Source: Scilla litardierei
Taxonomy: Eukaryota; Streptophyta; Magnoliopsida; Asparagales; Asparagaceae
DNA length: 64,000 nucleotides
Direction of reading: 5' to 3'
Assembly: GCA_030789695.1 (NCBI GenBank)
Contig: CM061140.1
Location: 82,026,422-82,090,421, forward strand
Shown here: one piece after another, positions 33,957 to 42,747 of the stretch
Layout of the letters: the number at the start of each line of letters is the position of its first letter
Numbering within the stretch: the first letter of the stretch is position 1
The notes under the pieces: model-generated
The model's database searches: none
Told to the model about the DNA's origin: nothing
What the model saw: the letters and a program-made list of their open reading frames with translations, nothing else
Program-made: the position numbers and the translations under genes

Positions 33957-36108
33957 TGTAACGGCCGCTTTCCGACCGTTCGTATTTTCTACGTGCACGT
34001 ACTTTTCGTGCACGTATTTAATTTGACTCTTTCTTGGTTTCGGTATATACGAAGTTATATGCCGTTGTGACCGTATGGAAGCGTATAATTTTATAGTAAT
34101 TTTTGGAAACGTCATTTCACGGCTCGTTTTCTCGCAAAACAGCTTTGAATGGAAGGGCGTTTTGGTCTTTTGGCACCAATACGCGGTTCTCGATTTTACG
34201 ATAATTTCTGGTAGGTGTAGCACGCGATCGGACTCGTAGCCCCGTACTTCTCGTCTCCACGATCGTCCTGGTATTTTCGGATTATTTTTCTGATGCCCGT
34301 AGTGGAAGATATCCCCTAATCAATTCTCAGCCGTTGATTAGCCGCTAATCTATTTGAATTTCAAAACTAATCACATCCCTAATTTTTCTCCCACGTATCA
34401 TGGCAATAGCTTACAGCCACTATTCACACCCTCCTTTTCTCCTAACTCCACTCTCCCTATCTCTATCTCTCTCTCACAATTAACCAAATCCCAAAGGCCA
34501 CATAGCAAAACCCGATCTTCAAATGGCAACACATGGCCAGCCGCAAAACATCTCAAGAAAACCCATCTTGCTGCGATTTTCTCCTTCTTCTCCAGCCACC
34601 CAGCGCCACCCCCGACCTCCCCCGACCGTCGGCCACCTCTCCCCTCCGGCCACCCTTCTCTCTCCTCCGTTTTCTATCTCTAAAAAGCCCCCAAACGTAA
34701 ACAATAACAGATCTGGGTGCCTGGCTTCCAGCTCACGGCCAGCCGCCGCCAGCCGCCGCCGCCGACCACCACCCCTGCTACTTTGATCCCCTTCGACCCC
34801 TCTCTGCTCTGCAACTTCCCTCACGCTCATAGCCCACCTGTAGCTCCCGAAATCCTCGTCAAAACACGCTGTATCGGCTGTTTTTCACAGATCTAGAAGT
34901 TGAACTTCAACGTCGGCTCACACCCACCTCCGACCACCCCCAGCGACAAATCTACTGCCGTTGGCTTCGTCTTGAAGTCCTTTACCTTTTACAACTTCCC
35001 GTTTTCACTTTTTGTCGCTGGAATTCCGCTGAGATGCGCGACAACGGACATTGCGCGAATCTGTCCTCTCCGGCTTCTCACGGCCACCCACCGCCGTACG
35101 TTCACGCCGTCGTCTACCCACCAGGCCGGGCATCTTCCACTAGTCATACTTCATCTAATGACAGCCCCCTTGGACTCTCGGAGTTTACGTGCGTTGTCGC
35201 ACGCACGTATTTTTAGCCGACGTCGCCGTTATCGTGAAGATCCATTGCGCTACTCGCAACGGGAGGATGATCGCTGTTAGCTCGCTGATTTTACACCACC
35301 ACACCGCTGTCCAAAGATACCTTGCTGTACTACCCATGGCCGAGGAGTTCCAGATGACGCCGACGTTTCACCGATCAGACCCGACTTCCGCTTGTTGGAC
35401 GACGTCACGAGGTTGGTTTCCATAACGAGTAGTAAAAACCCACAATGTAGCTAACCAAAACCTAATCTAAAATTTGTCAACGTGAATTAAAGTTATATTC
35501 TGCGTCTTTAAAATGTTACCCACCGTAGGAAAGATCGACGAACGGAATATTTTTCTGTGCACATAGGGTAGACGTTGATCTAGACTAAACAAACACTAAA
35601 AACGTGACTTTGTGACTGATAGGTTAGTCCCGCCAAATTTAGAAACAAACCATAATAGGTTTGACTAAAAAGCGCGATCTGACATCGCCGTGATACTGTT
35701 TCAGACGGACCATCGCCGACGCGACGTTTCGACGGGATGCTCCGGACAGACGACGCACTCGCCACCGTAGGCAAGTGTACTCACTTGCACTTTCGGCCGT
35801 GTTTAGGCCATAGACTCTTAGGGCTGTTAAAATGTGAACAAAGAGAACTGGACGTGAAATGATAGCATCCGGGACCCCCCTTGACAGCTTAGACTTGACG
35901 ACGAAGTCTAAGCACAACAACAATAACAACTGACACCTTAGGACTGATCTGTGTGTGCGTGTGTGGACCCCCTAGAATCAACAACAATTGCTATCATAGT
36001 TTCATCTGTGTGTGCGTGCATGTGGACACCCTAGAACAACTTTGCCCTTGCCATGTCATCAACATCTTGCACGTCATGTCTTACATAGCCTGTGGGCAAT
36101 AAGACGCT

Positions 36109-36340
36109 CACCTAGCAGAGTGGGTGATCTTTGTTACAGAACATCAATGGAAAGCTCGGCATTCACCTAGCAGAGTGAGTGACCCAGTAGACCGTGAGGA
36201 TAGTGGCACTCACCTAGCAGAGTGAGTGGACCATACAGTGGTATAGAAGAACCTATGGGATGCACGGCATTCACCTAGCAGAGTAAATGTCCCCACAGAC
36301 TGTAGGATAGAGGCACTCACCTAGCAGAGTGAGTGGTTCT
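36109..36340 (+). repeat. Hairpin minisatellite in the solo LTR
   Basis: Five copies of CACCTAGCAGAGTGAGTG-like units at about 36109, 36164, 36211, 36272 and 36318. In most, CACTCAC pairs with GTGAGTG around CTAGCA. Spacing is irregular (46-61 bp). It stands at the position of the unrelated arrays in the sister LTRs. Confidence 0.8.
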
Positions 36341-36713
36341 ATATTGTCTTGTCTTGAGCACTTGGGTTTGGGGTAGGGTTGAGCGTGCGCACGGAGGGAA
36401 GGTCTGATCCCCCTCGAACCGTAAGGCGTGAACCCTTCGAGTCACATGTGTCTTGTCGTGTCTTGTCTCGTCTTGTCTTGACCCATTTAGGTTAGTCCCG
36501 TAGTCGGTAGAACACGCTACGGCTACAAAGTGTCGTTTTTGCCTTCCCTGCTCCGTTTACTTTCCATAACTGCCAAGTATAACCTCAGCATGTTAATCAA
36601 CCAGTAAAATGTTACTTTAAATTACAGTACACTTGCAGTAGAGTCTAACCCTCTTTTATAGACTTTACCTGACGTACAGTTCCTTTTCTCTTGGGTGATG
36701 TACAACAGGTGTT

Positions 36714-36806
36714 GAGCTAGAGTACGTAGACGAGCCGGACGTACCTGAGTACGTGGAGCCAGAGGGTGTCGACCCGGAGTAAGTACCTGACGAGGACCAG
36801 TCCTAG
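36714..36806 (+). pseudogene. LTR acidic micro-ORF in the solo LTR, one stop
   Basis: Reads VELEYVDEPDVPEYVEPEGVDPE (from 36711), then a TAA at 36780-36782 and VPDEDQS before TAG (36804-36806). Length and stop position match the copy at 40931 exactly (90 bases from the same Glu codon to the stop). Confidence 0.4.
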
Positions 36807-36979
36807 AGGTCCCTCACCGTTGCAGTTCAGAGTTTTTCCTGCTTTCTAGTTCGGGTGCGTAGCACCGTTTACTTTTCTGCCTTGGCTGGGTGCTTACACC
36901 AGTAGTTTACTTTCTGTGTGTTGTCATGCTGGGCATTACTCCCTTTGTTAGACTCTTGTACTCCTGGATATCTTGATGG

Positions 36980-36985
36980 AATAAA
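36980..36985 (+). terminator. Polyadenylation signal of the solo LTR
   Basis: AATAAA in GGAATAAAATGAATG, at the same place as AATAAA in the LTRs at 41186 and 48898. Confidence 0.55.
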
Positions 36986-37164
36986 ATGAATGTATTTTCT
37001 TTCAGTACTTTCTGTTGTAACGAATTTTATAAATGCAAGAACCTGGAATTTTAAAATGGTACTCCATACAGACGCTTATTGGGTCCGAGCTTCACAACTC
37101 CGGCCCAAGCGAGCCTTGTCACGCTTCGCCTCCGTAGTTTTGGGAAGCGGCGCGTGACACCTAA

Positions 37165-38479
37165 TCCCACAAAGAGAAATAGGGAAAAAACAAATACACC
37201 AAGTAAAGTAAATACTCTTACCTATGCCTTGAGATGCTTACTCATGATGAATGCAAGGCATGGAAGAGGATCTCCAAGTGTTGAGATATGCTTGAGAGCA
37301 CTTGGATGATTTCCCTTGAGCTGGACTTCAATACATGAAGAGGAATGAATGCTCAAAATAGGGAAATGAGGTAGCTTGAGAGTTGCTTATAGATCTCTTG
37401 AGATTTTCAATAGTATCAAGAGTTATCAAGAATCAATCAAGAAGTTTAAGAGATGGCATTACACTCATATATATAGGAACCCCATATCAAGCCCCAAAAC
37501 CCAAGGAAACAGCCAAAGAAAGAATTCTGCAACGGCTAGAAACTGGATGAAAACGACAGAAACAGTCAACTGATGATCAAAAGACAGTCGACTGATCAAC
37601 GGCTAGAAAATATCCAACGGCTATAATCTGGGCCAGGACAGTCGACTGACGAAGACAATACAGTCGACTGACAAACAGGACAGGCGCATGTTAATCCTTC
37701 AACAGACGACTGCTGCTGGGGATGGATCGAAACAGAGAGCTGCACTCTTTCTCCAGAAGACCAAACAGGCGACTGATGTTAATACTACAGTCGACTGTCA
37801 AATAGTCAGGTGACTGTACATTCTTCATCAGTCGTCTGATGTATAGTATGGAGAGAAGACAGAGAGATGCAGAGATTGCACTTACGCTAGACAGCCGACT
37901 GTTGGCCAATTTCCAGGCGACTGTAAGTATACAGGCGACTGTAAACTGATCGACAGACGACTATGCGTAAAGCTCAAGTTTGAGTCAATTGAAATGTTGA
38001 CTTGAGCTGTGCAAATCAGGCGACTGTAGAAGGATCTACAGGCGACTGGAAATCACCCAGTCGACTGTGTTTCCCTCAGCAGGCGACTGATGGAAAGCCA
38101 GAGACTCCAAATGAGTCTTTGGACAAAGTGAACCTATTAGGTTGGATTCTATGATAATCCTAAGGCTCACTAAGATGGTAAAATGCATGTACATGATAAG
38201 TAAACCATCTAACAAGGCATTACAATAACCTAGACTCAAAAGAGAGAGAAAGCAATAAAGTAAATAATACATGGATTACATTGCTTTCCAAAGAGTCTAA
38301 GTCTTCAATCTTGATGCCTTGATTACTCTCCATCATCTCCAAGCTTTGGCACTCCTTGAGTCCAAACTTTGGCCCATCTCCACTTGATGTCCATCCTTAC
38401 ATCAAGTGATTAGTCTCCCAGAAAGACATTCTATGAATAAACTGTGAGACTAAAACATGAGATTCATTAGCAACAACAT
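37165..38479 (-). repeat. SIRE-like 3' LTR, part 2, with palindrome array
   Basis: Continuation of the LTR between the two nested insertions. At 37563-38092 it carries about 14 copies of a 10-base palindrome, CAGTCGACTG, or close variants (CAGGCGACTG, CAGACGACTG), at irregular spacing. No gene is seen. Confidence 0.75.
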
Positions 38480-38971
38480 TGTAACGGTCGGATTCCGATC
38501 GTAACTTTCTTTGTGCACGTGCTCTTGACCGTGCACGTGATTATTTTAGACTTTGTTTGTTTCCGAACCCTATCGTGTGATATGTCGTTGTGACTCTCTC
38601 TGAGGGTACTACATTTGTCGTGTTGATTTGCAACATCATTTCACGGGCCGTTCGCCCACGATTTGATTTTATCTGAGGAGACGTCGCGTATCTCACTTTT
38701 GACTTGAGGCGTTTTTTATTTTTAATTTCGTTTCTCGTCATTGAAATTGTGATCCGTCTCTTCTGACTTCTTTCTCTCGTCGCCCCGGTCGCCCCGGTAT
38801 TTTTTCTTATAATCTTTGGGCACCGTTTGACCAATGTGCACTTTTAGACCCAGTAATTACAAGTTTGCCCCTAACAATTTAGCCCTAATTAACTCTAATT
38901 AACCCTAGACCTAGCTAGGTGGCAGCCCCCATCACGTGTAACTCTTCCCCTAGTCACGTGGGCCCCACCCC

Positions 38972-38977
38972 TATAAA
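38972..38977 (+). promoter_or_regulatory. TATA box of the 5' LTR
   Basis: TATAAA in CCCCTATAAAGAAAACCC, about 490 bp into the LTR. The 3' LTR has it at 46690-46695. Confidence 0.65.
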
Positions 38978-40321
38978 GAAAACCCTAAATTTCTCAAAAT
39001 TTTCACAGCCGCAAACAATTCTTGCGCTGGCCCTAGAAACCAAAGCATCCACGCAAATCTCCACCTGAGCCCATGCCGGAGGCCGCCGCCACCGCCGATC
39101 ATCTCCAGCAGCCTCCCCCGACTCCCCTCTCTCGCCTGCGACCCCGTACGCCGCCCCTCGCCGCCGCTACAGCCGTTGATCCGCCGGAATCGCGCAGCAG
39201 CAGCAGCAGCAGCTTGCCGCGGCCGCCGCCGCCGCTACCGCCGTCGCCGTAGCCCCTGACTGCCTCCGTGAACCCCCTCTGCCTCCTCTCGCCGTTGGAA
39301 GCGACCCCAGGCCACAAACTCCCTCTAACAGCGTGATTGCTCGCTGTTTTGGGTGTTTGGCGTCGTTCCGACACGTCGCCAAGATCTCGCCGTCTTCCCT
39401 CGCTGTTGGAGCCCTCCGACAGCCTCCTACACCTCATGGGAGTATTCATCGACGTCACGAACTCTTCCTACGACTCCCGACGTTGTAGACATTGGGTACG
39501 ACGAACTGCTCATCTCGGTTTGTCGTTACAGCTCTCTGGAAGCCGTAGAACGCCTACCCGACGCGCTGCTCGCTGATTCACCCGTACTCGCTGTTCACGC
39601 GTTTCGTCCGCTGCTCGGACATGTCCTGCTACGCTACCCGTAGCCGAGACGCCGCGGGTGACGCAGATCTTCTACCGTCCATACTCTACGTCCGCTCTAC
39701 CCCCAGACTCCGGAAGAGGTTGGTTTCCGAAACTCGTAGCACAACCCCCATCGTAGCAGAACTGGAAACCTAACTAAAAATCGGCAACTAAACTCATTAA
39801 ATTTATTTTTTGCTGCTTTAAAATGTTGTGAACAATAGAATCGACGATCGGACTTTTTGAACTGTGCACATAGGATAGAATCGTCGGATAGGCTGAACGG
39901 ACACTGTTGACTTGTGACAGTTAGGGTAGCCACGCCTAACTTAGAAATGAACCTAAATAGGATTTGACGAAAATCGCGACTTGACACCGTCGCCGTGATC
40001 CCTTTTCAGACGAACTGCCGCGGACGCGACGACTGGACGAGACGCCCCGGACAGACGACGCACTCGCCGTTTCAGGCAAGTGTACCCACTTGCGTTTTTG
40101 ACCGTGTTTTGGTCTTAGTTTGCTAGAACTGTTAGACCGTGAACGTATAGAACCGGACGTGAAATGATAGCATCCGGGACGACTCCTGACGGCTCAGACT
40201 TGACGACGAAGTCTGAGCCTGACAACAACAACTTTTGATGATGTAGGGCTATCATGTGTGTGCGTGTGTGTGGACACCCTAGAATAACCCTTCCCGTCTT
40301 GTCACGTCCCGTCCCGTCTTG

Positions 40322-40552
40322 CACAGCCCACTGGGCAATAGGGCTCTCTCTGAGTGATCCCTTGTACTGATTCACAGCCTGCGGGCAATAGGGCACTCTC
40401 CAAGTTAGAGAGAGTGATCCCTTGTACTGATGCACAGCCCAAGGGCAATAGGGCACTCTCCAAGCTAGAGAGAGTGATCCCTTGTACTGATTCTCAGCCT
40501 GCGGGCAATAGGGCACTCGCCAAGCTAGAGCGAGTGATCCCTTGTACTGGTG
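40322..40552 (+). repeat. 60-bp hairpin minisatellite in the 5' LTR
   Basis: Four units, the last three with 60-bp spacing. Each has CACTCTC paired with GAGAGTG around CAAGNTA, then ATCCCTTGTACTG. The last unit changes both arms together (CACTCGC with GCGAGTG), keeping the pairing. Confidence 0.85.
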
Positions 40553-40888
40553 TCATGTCTTGTCTTGTCTTGGGGTTTGGGGTTGGGTTGAGCGTGCGCA
40601 CGGCAAGAGGGTCTGATCCCCCTCGAACTGTAAGGCGTGAACCCTTTCGTGTCTCACTTGTCTTGTCCTGCCTTGTTTCCGTCACGTCCCGTCTTGTCTT
40701 GACACCTGTAGGCTAGTCCCATAGTTGGTAGCACACGCTACAACTACTACTTGTTGCGCTTTACTTTCCTGCTACGTTACTTCTGTTTGTTACTCAGTTA
40801 TAAATCCAGCATGCTAATCAACCAGTAAAACGTTGTCTAAAAGTTGATACACTTGTAGTTTGGTCTAACCCTTTTTTGTAGACCTGAC

Positions 40889-40925
40889 CTGACGTACAGT
40901 TCCTTCTTTTGGTGTTGTACGTCAG
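40889..40925 (+). promoter_or_regulatory. LTR stem-loop before the acidic micro-ORF
   Basis: CTGACGTAC pairs with GTACGTCAG. The 3' LTR copy (48601-48637) has longer, perfect 11-bp arms. The downstream arm ends in CAG, directly before GTGTTGAG of the micro-ORF, so it could also be an acceptor. Confidence 0.55.
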
Positions 40926-40930
40926 GTGTT

Positions 40931-41023
40931 GAGCCAGAGTACGTCGACGAGGCGGACTTGCCAGCTGACGGAGAGCCGGAGGACGTTGATTTGGAGTACG
41001 ACCCGAAGGAGGACCAGAGTTAG
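40931..41023 (+). CDS. LTR-embedded acidic micro-ORF, 5' LTR
   Basis: From the Glu codon at 40931 the frame reads EPEYVDEADLPADGEPED, then VDLEYDPKEDQS and TAG (41021-41023). About 45% of residues are Asp or Glu. There is no ATG near its start; the frame opens across the stem-loop, so translation would need an upstream exon or a non-AUG start. It is kept in the 3' LTR and resembles the frames at 10970, 18202 and 36714. Confidence 0.3.
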   Translation, partial: EPEYVDEADLPADGEPEDVDLEYDPKEDQS

Positions 41024-41185
41024 AGGCCTCTAGTTGCTGATCCAGATTACTGTCCCAGTTTAGTTTGGGTGGGTAGCACCTGTTGTTTTCTTGTCTAGGT
41101 TGGGTGCTTGCACCATTAGTTTCTTTTCTGCAGTTGTAGCCTTCGGGCGTTTTAGACTCTCAGTACTTATGGATGTTATATTTGG

Positions 41186-41191
41186 AATAAA
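41186..41191 (+). terminator. Polyadenylation signal in the 5' LTR
   Basis: AATAAA in TTGGAATAAAATG. The functional copy would be the one in the 3' LTR at 48898-48903. Confidence 0.55.
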
Positions 41192-41371
41192 ATGAAATGA
41201 ATCTCTCTTTTCAATACTTTGTTGTTTCCGTACTAACTTGCAGGGACCTGTTTCCCTCGTTTGGAATATCACAGACGCTTATTGGGTCCGGGCTCTTAGC
41301 CCTGGCCTAAGCGGGCCTTAGTCACGCTTCGCCTCCGACCTTTTTGGGAAGCGGGGCGTGACAGGTTTTAG

Positions 41372-41388
41372 TGGTGGCCCATGCAGGT
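41372..41388 (+). promoter_or_regulatory. Conserved post-LTR block (possible primer-binding site)
   Basis: TGGTGGCCCATGCAGGT, eight bases after the LTR end, identical to two other Del-like copies in the window. Confidence 0.45.
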
Positions 41389-41487
41389 TCCCTCCTTCTG
41401 CGAATACGGAACAATCGAAGTATTGAAATTCATTTTATTATCATCCAATAAATTGTACGAGTCTAACCTCTGTGTTTCTGTCAATAG
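41387..41487 (+). other. Candidate leader intron (101 bp)
   Basis: CATGCAG/GTTCCC at 41387 and TGTCAATAG/GATGG ending at 41487, one base before the gag ATG. It parallels 17715-17832 and 5050-5132. The unspliced frame from the ATG at 41381 is also open into gag, so splicing is not required here. Confidence 0.35.
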
Positions 41488-41488
41488 G

Positions 41489-42635
41489 ATGGCCGGACGA
41501 CGTGTTACCCGATCGGGGAACTTAGGCGATGGAGTTCCGGAGGACCAGAGCGGAGACTTCCGTCAGTTTCTGGGTGTGATGAGGGAGATGCTGGATGTTC
41601 AGCACCAGTTGGTTCAATAGTCCCAGCGTGCTGCTCAGGCTGTTCCAGTTGCACCACCACCACCACCACCTGCCCCTCGAGCTGCTCCAGGAGTGAAGCA
41701 GTTCAACGAGCTCCAGCCAAGGACATTTTCGGGGAAGGAGGGACCCCTAGCTGCTGATGAGTGGATCCAGAGCACGGAGGAGAAGTTAGTTGCTGCGAAG
41801 ATTCCTGATGATACCCGTGTGGAGATAGCAAAGATGCAATTGACGGAGAATGCGAGGAACTGGTGGCGAATCGAGGAGAGGCGTCTTGAGAAGCCAGTGG
41901 GATGGAAGACCTTCAGGTCTATGTTCAAGGATAAGTACTTCACCAAGTCTGCTAGGAGGGAGCTGCTGAGCAAGTTTATAGACCTGAAGCAGGAAGGTAT
42001 GACTGTCTAGGAGTATGAAGCTGAGTTTGAGATGTTGAGCCGTTTTGCCCCGCACATGGTAAAGAAGGAGGAGAAGCGAGCTGATCTCTTTCGTCAGGGA
42101 CTGCGTCCGAAGATTCAGGCTTTGATGTCTTCGGCGAGTTTCTCGACTATGAGGGAGGTACTTGATGCTGCGAAGAATCATGAGCTCATATCTCTTCTGC
42201 CTGACCCTCCAGCTGATAAGGGGAAGCGTCCCATGGAGCAGTACCGGCCACCTGCTAGGCCGGCGATGAGGCCAGTTCAGACAGTACCATTCAAGAGGCC
42301 TGGAGCACCAGTTCAGATTCAGGGCAAGGGCTCGTGCCACTTCTGCGGAAAGCCTGGACATGTTCAGGCCACCTGCATGAAGAGGATGGGGCTATGCTTA
42401 ATTTGTGGAGATGCCTCGCATGCTGTGAAGGATTGCCCGAGAGCTCGTCATGCCGTAGTTGGAGCGCCAGCCCCGTTGCAGATGAGAGCACCTGCTCCAG
42501 TTCAAAGAGGACCTGCTGCTCGTGGACCACCTTTGCCGCCACATAGGCAGATGTATCAGAGAGCAGCACAGCCCCAGAGGCCGACGTATACCATGACTGC
42601 TGTTGAGACTGAGGAGCTGGATGGAGTTATAGCAG
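41489..42635 (+). pseudogene. gag: gag with two zinc knuckles, two TAG stops
   Basis: Starts MAGRRVTRSGN; I chose 41489 over the upstream in-frame ATG at 41381 because the relative at 17714 starts the same way. A retrotransposon gag domain covers residues about 70-230 (WWRIEERRLEKPVGWKTF, LSRFAPHMVKKEEKRADLF). Two CCHC knuckles follow at about 283 (CHFCGKPGHVQATC) and 303 (CLICGDASHAVKDC). Stops TAG at 41618-41620 and 42008-42010 stand where Gln is expected. Length 1,147 bp, leaving phase 1 at the intron border. It would form the particle shell and bind element RNA. Confidence 0.88.
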
Positions 42636-42747
42636 GTAACTCTTGATTCTAGTTTTTCATTTCATAGTTTAGATCTTATTATTAGTGTTGCTTGCTTGAC
42701 TTGTTGATAGAATAGTTTGATTTGACCATATTCCCCTTATATCTTAG
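42636..42747 (+). other. Candidate intron between gag and protease (112 bp)
   Basis: ATAGCAG/GTAACTC at 42636 and TATATCTTAG/GCACC ending at 42747, T-rich inside, with several stops in all frames. Removal joins gag to protease in phase 1, as for 16473-16585 in the relative. Confidence 0.72.

Larger units (their letters stand above)
33957..37159 (+). mobile_element. Solo LTR of a Del-like element (3.2 kb)
   Basis: TGTAACGGCC start and GGCGCGTGACA end, flanked by the exact TSD CCTAA (33952-33956 and 37160-37164). It shares with the LTRs at 38480 and 5156 the GC-rich segment, the GAGGTTGGTTTCC donor-like site (35408), the minisatellite site, the CTGACGTACAG arm, the acidic micro-ORF and AATAAA (36980). 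No internal region is present. This is the product of recombination between two LTRs. Confidence 0.9.
38480..41363 (+). repeat. 5' LTR of the element at 38480
   Basis: TATA box at 38972, GC-rich segment at 39074-39720, donor-like AAGAG/GTTGGTTTCC at 39713, minisatellite at 40322-40552, stem-loop at 40889, acidic micro-ORF to 41023, AATAAA at 41186, and a terminal inverted repeat at 41312-41362 (GTCACGCTTC and the GCGGGGCGTGAC arm). TATA and AATAAA imply a very long repeated (R) region of about 2.2 kb. Confidence 0.92.

Noticed and set aside
37563..38092. CAGTCGACTG repeats considered as a CRISPR-like or phage site array
   Set aside because: Irregular spacing, variable 10-mers, eukaryotic copia LTR context, no cas genes.
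39353..39643. 96-codon frame in the LTR of the element at 38480, also at 47066-47356
   Set aside because: Open in both LTRs, but these are almost the same sequence. Frames overlap on both strands and the diverged LTRs do not keep it. It may be a GC-rich leader exon.
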